Below, one piece after another: positions 24,177-33,300 of a stretch of DNA of 64,000 nucleotides. The DNA comes from Flavivirga eckloniae (GTDB taxonomy: Bacteria; Bacteroidota; Bacteroidia; Flavobacteriales; Flavobacteriaceae), in contig NZ_CP025791.1 in NCBI RefSeq assembly GCF_002886045.1, forward strand, positions 2,743,001 through 2,807,000. The letters are read 5' to 3'. Numbering within the stretch: the stretch's first letter is position 1; every line of letters starts with the position of its first letter. The position numbers and the translations under genes were made by a program. Under the pieces are notes generated by a model, which searched no databases, was not told where the DNA came from, and saw only the letters and a program-made list of their open reading frames with translations.

Positions 24177-24647
24177 TTATTGTTTGTTAAATTTCATTGT
24201 AATTGTAAAAGGTTTTCCACTAACTGTAACAGTTTGTTCCCATTCCATGGCCATATCAGATAGTGCTGCTAACCGTAATCGAAACCCTTGATTTGTATCA
24301 GATTTATATTTCTCGTTGGTTGGTTTAAGCAGAAAATCATAAAGACCAGTTTGCGGGTCGATTTCTTTAATCGTAAAAATAAAATTACGTGCTCCTGCCG
24401 AGCAGCCTATACCATTTATGTTATAAACTCCCCTATTGTTATTAGGAACAAATTGCCATGTACTGCCCTCAAAACATTCTTTTGAGTCATCATTAAGTAA
24501 ATTAACGTTGTATGTTCCTTTTTCGCTATAGGTTATTGAATTTAGTAACCAATCACCTTTAATTACCTTTTTTGAAACCCTAACAGTTTTGGGTGTTCCA
24601 CAGGATATTAAACTAATTGCAATTAAAAAAAGAAGTGTGTTTTTCAT
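24177..24647 (-). CDS. Lipocalin-like lipoprotein
   Basis: A 156-residue protein with lipobox SLISC (Cys 16). The mature part starts with the lipocalin-like GDWLLNSITY and ends WEQTVTVSGKPFTITMKF, as in the Bacteroidota lipocalin-like domain family, with a conserved pair of cysteines (ECFEGSTWQF, GIGCSAG). First gene of an operon with the OmpA-type lipoprotein. A 22-bp inverted repeat lies 15 bp upstream of its start. Function unknown, probably envelope related. Confidence 0.8.
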   Translation of the reverse strand: MKNTLLFLIAISLISCGTPKTVRVSKKVIKGDWLLNSITYSEKGTYNVNLLNDDSKECFEGSTWQFVPNNNRGVYNINGIGCSAGARNFIFTIKEIDPQTGLYDFLLKPTNEKYKSDTNQGFRLRLAALSDMAMEWEQTVTVSGKPFTITMKFNKQ

Positions 24648-24661
24648 AGATTTAGAATTTA

Positions 24662-24683
24662 GTAAATATCTAGAGATATTTAC
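24662..24683. promoter_or_regulatory. 22-bp inverted repeat upstream of the lipocalin/OmpA operon
   Basis: GTAAATATCT and AGATATTTAC are perfect 10-bp arms around AG, 15 bp upstream of the start codon. Position and symmetry suggest a regulator site; the protein that binds it is unknown. Confidence 0.5.
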
Positions 24684-24878
24684 GAATTAGATGTTGTATT
24701 TAGATGTTCTGTTCATGCGATTTTTCTGAAAATGGCTTTCTCCCATTATTTATTTAGACCTATATTAATTAAATAAGTCACTGGAATCATTTTAAAAATT
24801 CCATTTAGTTCATTATATACATAATTAAACCTGCTGTATTCCGTTAGTAATAAACCGCTTACAATAATTATTATTTAT

Positions 24879-25211
24879 ATGAAAAACTTGTTCTGTTTAT
24901 TTCTAGTTGTCCTGATTAGTAATACATCCTTTTCTCAAGAAAAAACAGAAAAAGACATTACAGAAGAAGACAATACTAATGATCTATTTAAATTTTATCC
25001 CAATCCGGCAGAAAATGAATTGTTTATTTTGGGAAAGAATAAAATTAAATCTATCGAAATCATTGATGTTTTAGGAAAAACTGTAGCTACTCACCTAATT
25101 GATAAGAGTATTATTAAAATTGATGTTTCACAACTAAAAAGTGGCGTTTATCTTTTACAGGTTACAAACGAAAATGATACATTAGAAACCAAAAGGTTAG
25201 TTATTAAATAA
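24879..25211 (+). CDS. Mini T9SS-sorted protein (signal peptide plus sorting domain)
   Basis: A 110-residue protein made of a signal peptide (cleavage near residue 20, FSQEK), a short acidic linker (TEKDITEEDNTNDLF) and a complete type IX secretion C-terminal domain (FYPNPAENELFILG ... IEIIDVLGKTV ... VYLLQV ... KRLVIK). Such domains normally end large cargo proteins. Here almost nothing else is present, so the protein may be a decoy, a stub of a lost cargo gene, or a small surface protein. Confidence 0.82.
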   Translation: MKNLFCLFLVVLISNTSFSQEKTEKDITEEDNTNDLFKFYPNPAENELFILGKNKIKSIEIIDVLGKTVATHLIDKSIIKIDVSQLKSGVYLLQVTNENDTLETKRLVIK

Positions 25212-25227
25212 AACTACATCGTATAGT

Positions 25228-25389
25228 CTAAGCCACCTTTTTAAGTAAATCGTAACAAGGACATTTTTTGCAGCGTTTGGCTTCTCCTTTTTTGAACTTT
25301 TTACAGCAACTACTTTTTACCTTATCGGTAGTAACAATACCTAAGTCCTTTAATTTTTTAATAGCCTTCTTTTGCTTCTTTTTGCCCAA
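25228..25389 (-). CDS. Small basic cysteine-rich protein
   Basis: A 53-residue frame, very basic, with five cysteines in CC...C..CPC arrangement (SSCCKKFKKGEAKRCKKCPC) at its C-terminal half and KKKQKKAIKKLKDLG at its start. It resembles small proteins seen in flavobacteria and could bind a metal such as zinc. No ATG is available: an in-frame stop lies 4 codons upstream, so translation must begin at TTG 25387-25389 or a neighbouring ATT. The start codon lies within one arm of the hairpin at 25379-25423. Confidence 0.5.
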   Translation of the reverse strand: MGKKKQKKAIKKLKDLGIVTTDKVKSSCCKKFKKGEAKRCKKCPCYDLLKKVA

Positions 25390-25423
25390 AATAAAACTCT
25401 AAGATTTTAATCTTGGGCAAAAA
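25379..25423. repeat. Hairpin over the start of the small Cys-rich gene
   Basis: TTTTTGCCCAA (25379-25389) and TTGGGCAAAAA (25413-25423) are perfect 11-bp arms, with AAGATTTTAATCTT nested in the loop. It could end ferritin transcription (which comes from the right) or mask the start codon of the small gene. Confidence 0.55.
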
Positions 25424-25463
25424 TAGTTATTTTTATTAAATCTAAATAAGATTAAACGAAAAA

Positions 25464-25982
25464 TTATTCTGGAGAATCAGCAGAAGCCGTCACAACAGTA
25501 ATTTGTTGTATATCCCTATCAAATAAATAAAGCCCTCCTTTATCATCACCAATAAGGTTTATTTTATCTAAGATGGTACGCGCCATGGCTTCCTCCTCAA
25601 TTTGTTCAGATACATACCACTGTAAAAAGTTATGGGTAGCATAATCCTTTTCCTGTAATGTAATGTGCACTAATTCGTTGATGCTTTCAGATACAAAAAC
25701 TTCATGCTTAAAAAGCATTTCGAACATATCCTTAAAAGATTCGAAAGTTACATCTGGCGCTTTTAATGCAGATATCTGTGCATGCCCACCACGCTCGTTT
25801 ACAAACTTAACGAGTTTAAGCATATGGTCGCGTTCTTCCTGGGATTGATCGTACATAAAACCAGCAACACCTTCCAGTCCTTTTACCTCTGCCCAACAAG
25901 CCATCGCTAAATATATTTGAGAAGACTCAGCTTCAATTTTAATTTGGTTATTAAGGGCGTCTTCTATAATTTTTGATAACAT
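25464..25982 (-). CDS. Ferritin
   Basis: A 172-residue four-helix ferritin of the bacterial FtnA type. Iron-site residues are visible in order: E in IKIEAESSQIYLAMACW, EERDH in MYDQSQEERDHMLKLV and QEKDYATHNFLQWYVSEQIEEE. The C-terminus has an extended tail. It stores iron as a 24-mer shell in the cytoplasm. Single gene; downstream hairpin at 25379-25423. Confidence 0.95.
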   Translation of the reverse strand: MLSKIIEDALNNQIKIEAESSQIYLAMACWAEVKGLEGVAGFMYDQSQEERDHMLKLVKFVNERGGHAQISALKAPDVTFESFKDMFEMLFKHEVFVSESINELVHITLQEKDYATHNFLQWYVSEQIEEEAMARTILDKINLIGDDKGGLYLFDRDIQQITVVTASADSPE

Positions 25983-26453
25983 AATACTCTTTTTTGTAAA
26001 GTTAATAAATTCTTTAGCTTATCAGTAACTCATTTCAAAATAGAATGGTGTAAAAAATCAAATCAACACGTACCAATAAGAAAACCAACCGCTTAATATA
26101 TCAAAGGTTTATATAAGGAATAATAGTTTCCTTATCCAGATAAAAAACACCTATTACATTCTCTAGATTTCAACAAAAAAGCATTTATCATTAACATTCG
26201 ATAAAGCACATTACTTTTTGTGTGTGTTTTTCTACAAAAGAAATCAACTCATTTTTTTATTTGTACAGAAAATAATACAATATAAATATATGTTAAAAAA
26301 AGAAAATATTGACAATCAATTCTTTTCGTTTTTTCAATATAAAAACATTCTTCATTATTAACAAATGTTAAAAAAATAACTTAGTTTTAACAAACCTAAT
26401 TATCAACTTAAAATCAATATCTAACCTATTAACCACTTAACGAGCTCCTTCTT
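25983..26453. other. AT-rich intergenic region between ferritin and the surface cluster
   Basis: 471 bp without a gene. It should hold the leftward ferritin promoter and the rightward promoter of the duplicated cluster. A small hairpin ATAAGGAA/TTCCTTAT spans 26113-26135. Otherwise only poly-A/T tracts. Confidence 0.6.
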
Positions 26454-26708
26454 ATGAATCGAAGAAAATCTTTATCGTTTGGTACCATTGTATTAGGTGC
26501 CATATCGATGATTCCGTCATCAGTTCTAGCTAACAACAATCCCGTTTCCGTTTTTTCAGTCGCCGATGGGTTTAACAGGATTTTTAATCAAATTAGTCAT
26601 ACCTCTGTAACTTTTCTACCTCAACAATTTCTTGAGGTTCATACTAACTTAATACAGGTCCTTGTAAAAAAGAGACATAGCTTTAACTGTATAGAAGTCG
26701 TTACTTAA
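26454..26708 (+). pseudogene. Truncated duplicate of the signal-peptide protein gene at 27448
   Basis: An 84-codon frame MNRRKSLSFGTIVLGAISMI... that follows the protein at 27448 nearly position by position (SVFSVADGFNRIFNQISHTSV versus SLFSVGEGFNRISNQISHTSV) up to EVV and then stops at TAA 26706-26708, about 110 residues short of the intact copy. The intact copy is 194 residues. Part of a decayed tandem duplication. Confidence 0.85.
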
Positions 26709-26785
26709 GAGGTTCGTAAATATATATACCTTGTTATAAAAACATGAACTGGGGTTTCTATCTGTCATCGTAAAACCAAGAATCT

Positions 26786-27157
26786 ATGAAAGTTATACCT
26801 ATTGGAAGTTTTCCGGTCTCTCTTGCAGTATACAATCATCTTTCTAAAAACAAACATTTGGATGCTGTCTGTTTTCAAGAACCTGATATTGAAAATACTT
26901 CAGAAAACTTTTGGGTTAATGCTATTCAAAAAGAAGGTTTTGACGCTTTCCTTATCCCTTTAAGTGGCATGGAAAAGCAATCTAAAGCGTGACTAGAAAG
27001 TGAAACCCCAGAACTTATTTTGGTTTGAGGATTTTTAGGGAAAATCCTCAAAACACTATTATCAATACCAACATATGGATTCTTGAACATCCATTTTAGT
27101 AAACTGCCAAAAAACAAGGGGTTTGCCCCCTTGTTTTGGTTTTTCAATCATAAATAA
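26786..27157 (+). pseudogene. Decayed duplicate of the formyltransferase gene at 28111
   Basis: One continuous frame of 124 codons interrupted by TGA at 26990-26992 (where the intact copy has tryptophan, LWLENKTPD) and TGA at 27026-27028 (where it has cysteine, VLVCGF). It matches the N-terminal third of the protein at 28111, including FLNIHFSKLPKNKG near its end, and then stops. Substitution to stop codons and loss of the rest show a pseudogene. Confidence 0.88.
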
Positions 27158-27447
27158 ACCATTTTAACATTTATTAGATTAACGTGAGTTGATATAACGA
27201 CAATAAGTCATATTGAATATAAAAATTTAAGTTCAATTCATGTTAAATGAAAAAAATCTGGTCGTTATTCTTAAAACCGACGCACCCTCTAACAGCATGA
27301 ATAACAAATAATTAATCACTGACTAATTTATTTTTGTGTAAAAAAAATTACATAATTATTACTTTTGTAATAATTTTCTCTTACTTTTAGCTTAATTTCC
27401 TAAGAACCAATAATTATAGCCTATTACTAACTATACATATATCTATT

Positions 27448-28032
27448 ATGGATCGAAGAAAATTCTTGTCATCAGGTACTATTGGATTAGGCGCCATATC
27501 GATGGTGCCATCAGCTATTTTTGCTAACAATAATTCTGTTTCTCTTTTCTCTGTTGGAGAAGGGTTTAACAGAATTTCAAATCAAATTAGTCACACATCT
27601 GTGGCATTACTACCTCAACGTTTCCTTGAAACTCACACAGCTTTAATGCAGATTCTTGCAAAAAAAGGATACAATTTTAGCAGTTCGGAAGTTGTAAAAC
27701 TGAGTTCTAACTGTTTTGCAATTCCTTTAAGCAAAAACCCAATAATAGGTTTTAGTACTAAAGGACTCGCTTTGCTTATAGAGCAGAAGGGACGTTGTAA
27801 GTACTATATTCTTAACGAAAACACTACAATTGCTTTCAATTCTTTGATTGAAAACTTTAGCAAAAGTTCCGATTCTCATGAGTTAAGCTTAGATGTTGCT
27901 GCATTTTCAGTCCCAAAAAAGGTCATTAAAGAATCTCATGGTAAAGAAAACAAGTTTGTATATAAAAATACAAATGGTAACACAATTACTTTAGTAGGCT
28001 CATCTAAAAGACAAGTGGCCATCGTTAACTAA
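27448..28032 (+). CDS. Exported protein of unknown function, signal MDRRKF
   Basis: A 194-residue protein with an N-terminal RR-containing signal (MDRRKFLSSGTIGLGAISM, cleavage near AIFANN), possibly Tat-dependent. The mature part has no recognised family; a small beta-rich region (VVKLSSNCFAIPLSK; NKFVYKNTNGNTITLVG) lies at both ends of the middle. It is the first gene of a five-gene surface cluster on one strand and has a decayed copy upstream at 26454. Confidence 0.7.
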   Translation: MDRRKFLSSGTIGLGAISMVPSAIFANNNSVSLFSVGEGFNRISNQISHTSVALLPQRFLETHTALMQILAKKGYNFSSSEVVKLSSNCFAIPLSKNPIIGFSTKGLALLIEQKGRCKYYILNENTTIAFNSLIENFSKSSDSHELSLDVAAFSVPKKVIKESHGKENKFVYKNTNGNTITLVGSSKRQVAIVN

Positions 28033-28110
28033 AAGGTATTTTCCTTTTTATCATAACAATATCATAATATAACTGAATTTTTATCTGGTTCATCATTAAA
28101 CCATGAATTC

Positions 28111-29070
28111 ATGAAAATAATACTAATAGGAAGTTTTCCTGTTTGTCTACCTGTATACAATCATCTTTCAAAAAACAAACATCTGGATGCTGTTTGTTTT
28201 CAAGAATCAGATGTTGGAAATACAAAAGAAAATTTTTGGATAAATGCTATCCAAAAAGAAGGTTTTGACTCTTTTATTATACACCAAGAAAACATAAGTC
28301 AGCAATTTAAACTATGGTTGGAAAACAAAACCCCAGACCTTGTTTTAGTGTGTGGGTTTTCTTTAAAAATTCCAGAAATAGTACTATCTATTCCTAAATA
28401 TGGGTTTCTAAACATCCATTTCGGGAAACTACCTGAAAACAGAGGGCCAGATCCCTTGTTCTGGTCCATAAAAAATGGCAAAAAACAATCTGCCATTACC
28501 ATACACCAAATGGACGAGAACTGGGACACTGGTAAAACCCTTATCGAACAGCCTATACCTATTATCATGGGAGAAACATTTGGGATGGTAAATTCTAAAA
28601 TGAGCTATATGCTTAAAGAACTTACCGAAAAAGCGATAACTCTCGCAACTGATCCCTCAAATTTTAAACCACAACCTACTGATGGTATAACATACAACCA
28701 CAGACCACGCGATATAGAAACCAGTATCCAATGGGAAACCCAAACAGCAGACGAAATTGAACAATTAATCAATGCCTGTAATCCGAAATATGGTGGTGCT
28801 ACAACGTATTACCAAGGAGCTCCCATAAAAATATTAGAAGTATCGCCTGTAGACAATCAAGCACTCTTTGGTAAAATTCCTGGTGAAATAATACACGCAC
28901 ACCCACAAGAAGGGCTATACGTATACTGCAAATTTGGGAAACTGCTAAAAGTGAACATTATAAGTTCTGATGCCGGAATACTATCGGGAACTAAATATGT
29001 TCATCTTGGAGTACGACAAGGACACTGCTTTACCACATCTTTAAATGCTAAATACAATACAATTACTTAA
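28111..29070 (+). CDS. Formyltransferase-family protein
   Basis: A 319-residue protein with the Rossmann-like formyltransferase domain (about 1-180). The catalytic triad pattern is visible: N and H in GFLNIHFGKLPENRGPDPLF and D in MDENWDTGKTLIEQPI. The C-terminal part (about 205-315) resembles the OB-like domain of Fmt/ArnA-type enzymes. These use N10-formyl-THF to formylate an amino group, on Met-tRNA or on amino sugars. The genomic neighbourhood (tail-collar and surface proteins) points away from initiator tRNA. Acceptor unknown. Confidence 0.8.
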   Translation: MKIILIGSFPVCLPVYNHLSKNKHLDAVCFQESDVGNTKENFWINAIQKEGFDSFIIHQENISQQFKLWLENKTPDLVLVCGFSLKIPEIVLSIPKYGFLNIHFGKLPENRGPDPLFWSIKNGKKQSAITIHQMDENWDTGKTLIEQPIPIIMGETFGMVNSKMSYMLKELTEKAITLATDPSNFKPQPTDGITYNHRPRDIETSIQWETQTADEIEQLINACNPKYGGATTYYQGAPIKILEVSPVDNQALFGKIPGEIIHAHPQEGLYVYCKFGKLLKVNIISSDAGILSGTKYVHLGVRQGHCFTTSLNAKYNTIT

Positions 29071-29113
29071 ATAATAACCATTAAACTAATTACTAATCTT
29101 TAATATTAAAACT

Positions 29114-29659
29114 ATGGAAGGAACAATAGGAGAAATTCGAATGTTTGCTGGCAATTTTGCACCAAGAGCCTGGGCTTTTTGCGAAGGTCAATTAATGTCA
29201 ATAGCGCAAAATACTGCCCTATTTTCAATTTTAGGAACAACTTACGGGGGCGATGGAAGAACCTCTTTTGCATTACCAGATTTAAGAGGACGTGCACCTG
29301 TTAACCCTGGTCGCGGTCCTGGATTGTCCAATTATAATCTAGGACAAAGAGGAGGCACAGAAGCCGTTACCCTAACTCAAAATCAAATTCCAAGTCATAC
29401 TCACGCTGCAGCAGGAACCGTCACGGCAAATTTTTCCCCATTAAGCCCGGCCAATACAGGAAACCCAACTGGGGCTAATTTTGCAAATGCTGCTACCGCT
29501 ACTTACAATTCGGATCCAACAGATACAGAAATGGCGGCTAATAATGTACATGTAACTGTTGGGGATACTGGTGGAAACATGAGTCATACTAATATCCAAC
29601 CTTATTTATCATTATACTATATCATCTGCTTACAAGGTGTTTTCCCATCTAGAAGCTAA
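29114..29659 (+). CDS. Phage tail collar-domain protein (MdpB-like), copy 1
   Basis: A 181-residue protein with the tail-collar domain at its N-terminus: GEIRMFAGNFAPRAWAFCEG and GTTYGGDGRTSFALPDLRGR are the family signatures, followed by TLTQNQIPSHTHA and a C-terminal block QPYLSLYYIICLQGVFPSR. No signal peptide. Related proteins occur as microcystin-dependent-protein-like genes in bacteria. The next gene is a near copy, so both arise from a recent tandem duplication. Confidence 0.88.
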   Translation: MEGTIGEIRMFAGNFAPRAWAFCEGQLMSIAQNTALFSILGTTYGGDGRTSFALPDLRGRAPVNPGRGPGLSNYNLGQRGGTEAVTLTQNQIPSHTHAAAGTVTANFSPLSPANTGNPTGANFANAATATYNSDPTDTEMAANNVHVTVGDTGGNMSHTNIQPYLSLYYIICLQGVFPSRS

Positions 29660-29688
29660 AAAAATACTAACCTTAAAAATAAACCATT

Positions 29689-30234
29689 ATGGAAGGAACA
29701 ATAGGAGAAATTCGAATGTTTGCTGGTAATTTCGCACCAAGAACTTGGGCATTTTGCGAAGGACAATTATTATCTATTAATTCAAATCAAGCCTTATTTT
29801 CAATTTTAGGAACTACCTATGGAGGCGATGGAAGAACCTCTTTCGGATTACCCGATTTAAGAGGGCGCGTACCTGTTAACCCTGGTCGTGGTCCTGGATT
29901 GTCAGTTTATAATCTAGGACAAAGAGGAGGCACAGAAACCGTTACCCTAACTACAAATCAGATTCCAAGTCATACACACGCTGCAACAGGAACCGTCACA
30001 GCAAATTTTTCCCCATTAAACCCGGCCAATACAGGAAACCCAACTGGGGCTAATTTTGCAAATGCTGCTACCGACACTTACAATTCAGCTCCAGCGGATA
30101 CACAAATGGCGCCTAATAATGTACATGTAGCCGTGGGAAACACCGGAGGTAGTTTGCCTCACGAAAACAGACAACCCTACTTGAGTATATACTATATTAT
30201 CTGTCTTCAGGGTGTCTTCCCTTCTAGAAATTAG
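29689..30234 (+). CDS. Phage tail collar-domain protein (MdpB-like), copy 2
   Basis: A 181-residue near identical copy of the preceding gene, 29 bp downstream, with the same collar signatures (MFAGNFAPRTWAFCEGQLLS; RTSFGLPDLRGRVPVNP) and the same C-terminus QGVFPSR. The divergence is mostly in the SINSNQALFS and middle loop regions. The pair may assemble as a heteromeric tail-like or surface structure; this is inference. It is followed by the large adhesin gene. Confidence 0.88.
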   Translation: MEGTIGEIRMFAGNFAPRTWAFCEGQLLSINSNQALFSILGTTYGGDGRTSFGLPDLRGRVPVNPGRGPGLSVYNLGQRGGTETVTLTTNQIPSHTHAATGTVTANFSPLNPANTGNPTGANFANAATDTYNSAPADTQMAPNNVHVAVGNTGGSLPHENRQPYLSIYYIICLQGVFPSRN

Positions 30235-30317
30235 CTTATACCGTAAAAATACAAGATGTTCTTTAAAGGCTTTTCCTCTTTAATACATTTTTAATTCTTA
30301 ACTAATCAAAAGTTAAA

Positions 30318-33300
30318 ATGAAAGACATTTATTTTACTAATTTTTCAAAAACCTACTTATTCAAGGTTATTCCAATTGTAGCTAATTGCATTATGATGCT
30401 ATTTTTTGTTAATACTGCAGCACAATGTACTATAACAAACCCCAGCGGATCTCAAGATTTAACTGGTAATGTGTTAGGGCAATCTTTTACCGCGACATGT
30501 AACGGTACATTATCAACAATTTCAGTAGAACTAGGTACTGGTTCCTCCATATCTAATACCATAGTTACAATAAGAGATGGAAATAATGCCTCTGGAACTA
30601 TACTTGGAACTTTAAATGGGGTAACCCTCACGCCTGGAACGACTAATGTTTTTGATTTTTCTTCTCAAAATATTTCTCTTACCAATACATCTCAATATAC
30701 TTTTGTTATAGACGATAATGGCTCAATTACTACTTTCACTGTAATGGGAGATGCTACAAACACCTATGCAGGAGGTAGTCTTTGGTTTGAAGGTACAGAA
30801 TTCGCTTCATTTGAAATGGGCTTTTCTACACAAATTGTAACACCCGATAGTACTCCACCAGTAGTACAATCAATAGTTTTACAAGGGACACCAACAGCGA
30901 ATGCATCTTCAATTATAAAAACTATAACCTTTGATGAAAACGCTAACAATATCACAACAGATGATTTCGAATTAACAACTACAGGAACTGCAACAGGAAC
31001 AATTGCTTCAGTGTCTGCAAATTCTGGAATTTCTGTGAATGTTACTGTAAATACGATTAGCGGGGAAGGAACCTTACGATTAGATCATTTGGGAACCTCA
31101 GATATTATAGATGATTCTGGTAATGGTAATGGTACTAATGGTAATGTTGCTGCATTTACCACAGGAAGTGTTCATACTGTGGATGCTAAAGCTCCACGGG
31201 TACAATCTATTACAAGGCAAACCCCTACTACATCGCCAACCAATGCAGATACCTTAATCTGGGATGTCACTTTTGATGAAACAGTCGCTAATGTTGATAG
31301 CTCAGATTTTGCTGTAACCGGAACAACAGGCACAATAACTGGCGTAACTAATCCTAGTGGAAATACATATAGGGTTACTGCTTCTGGAGGAGATTTAGCT
31401 AGTGTAAACGCAACGATTACCCTAAGTTTTAGCGGGGGTCAAAATATAACCGATTCTGCTGGTAACCCTTTAACAAATACGACCCCAACGGGAACTAATG
31501 ATACCTCTTTTGTTGTAGACAATTCGGCTCCGACCATTTCCATCGGCGCTCCGAGTGCAAGCACCACAACCACGGGGCCTGTTACTTACACCATCACGTA
31601 CACTGGAGCAGATGCCGTAACACTCGCTAATGGGGACATCACATTGAATACCACTGGGGATGCCACGGGTAGCATCGCGGTGACCGGGTCGGGAACTACG
31701 ACCAGGACCGTGACCATAAGTAGTATCACTGGGGACGGGACATTGGGAATTTCCATCGCGGCAAACACCGCTAGTGATACCGCAGGGAACAATGCTTCTG
31801 CTGCAGGACCTAGCGCTACGTTTACTGTCGACAATACAGCTCCGACCATTTCTATCGGCGCTCCGAGTGCAAGTACAACAAACACGGGGCCTGTTACTTA
31901 CACGATCACTTATACCGGAGCAGATGCCGTAACACTCGCTGATGGGGACATCACATTGAACACCACTGGGGATGCCACGGGAAGCATCGCGGTGACCGGG
32001 TCGGGAACTACGACCAGGACCGTGACCATAAGCAGTATCACTGGGGACGGGACTTTGGGGATATCAATCGCGGCTAATACGGCAAGTGATACCGCAGGCA
32101 ACAATGCTTCTGCTGCAGGACCTAGTGCCACATTTGCTGTGGACAATACGGCTCCGACCATTTCCATCGGCGCTCCGAGTGCAAGCGACACAACCACGGG
32201 GCCTGTTACTTACACCATCACATACACTGGAGCGGATGCCGTAACACTCGCTGATGGGGACATCACATTGAATACAACAGGGGATGCCACGGGAAGCATC
32301 GCGGTGACCGGGTCGGGAACTACGACCAGGACCGTGACCATAAGCAGTATCACCGGAGACGGGACTTTGGGAATTTCAATCGCGGCTAATACGGCAAGTG
32401 ATACCGCAGGCAACAATGCTTCTGCTGCAGGACCTAGTGCTACGTTTACGGTGGACAATACGGCTCCGACCATTTCCATCGGCGCTCCGAGTGCAAGCAC
32501 CACAAGCACGGGGCCTGTTACTTACACCATCACATACACTGGAGCGGATGCCGTAACATTGGCCAATGGGGACATCACATTGAACACAACTGGGGATGCC
32601 ACGGGAAGTATCGCAGTGACCGGGTCGGGAACTACGACCAGGACCGTGACCATAAGCAGTATCACCGGAGATGGGACTTTGGGAATATCCATCGCGGCAA
32701 ACACCGCAAGCGATACCGCTGGGAACAGTGCTCTTTCTGTAGGACCTAGTGCTACGTTTACTGTCGACAATACAGCTCCGACCATTTCTATCGGCGCTCC
32801 GAGTGCAAGTACAACAAACACGGGGCCTGTTACTTACACGATCACTTATACCGGAGCAGATGCCGTAACACTCGCTGATGGGGACATCACATTGAACACC
32901 ACTGGGGATGCCACGGGAAGCATCGCGGTGACCGGATCGGGAACTACGACCAGGACCGTGACCATAAGCAGTATCACTGGAGACGGGACTTTGGGGATAT
33001 CCATTGCGGCAAACACCGCAAGCGATACCGCTGGAAACAATGCTTCTGCTGCAGGGCCTAGTGCCACATTTGCTGTGGACAATACTGCTCCGACCATATC
33101 TATCGGTGCTCCGAGTGCAAGTACCACAAACACGGGGCCTGTTACTTACACCATCACATACACCGGAGCGGATGCCGTAACATTGGCCAATGGGGACATC
33201 ACATTGAATACAACAGGGGATGCCACGGGAAGTATCGCGGTGACCGGGTCGGGAACTACGACCAGGACCGTGACCATAAGCAGTATCACCGGAGACGGGA

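Noticed and set aside
29114-30234. A prophage, because of two tail-collar proteins
   Set aside because: No capsid, portal, terminase, tail tube or integrase gene is nearby, and the flanking genes encode secreted Bacteroidota proteins.
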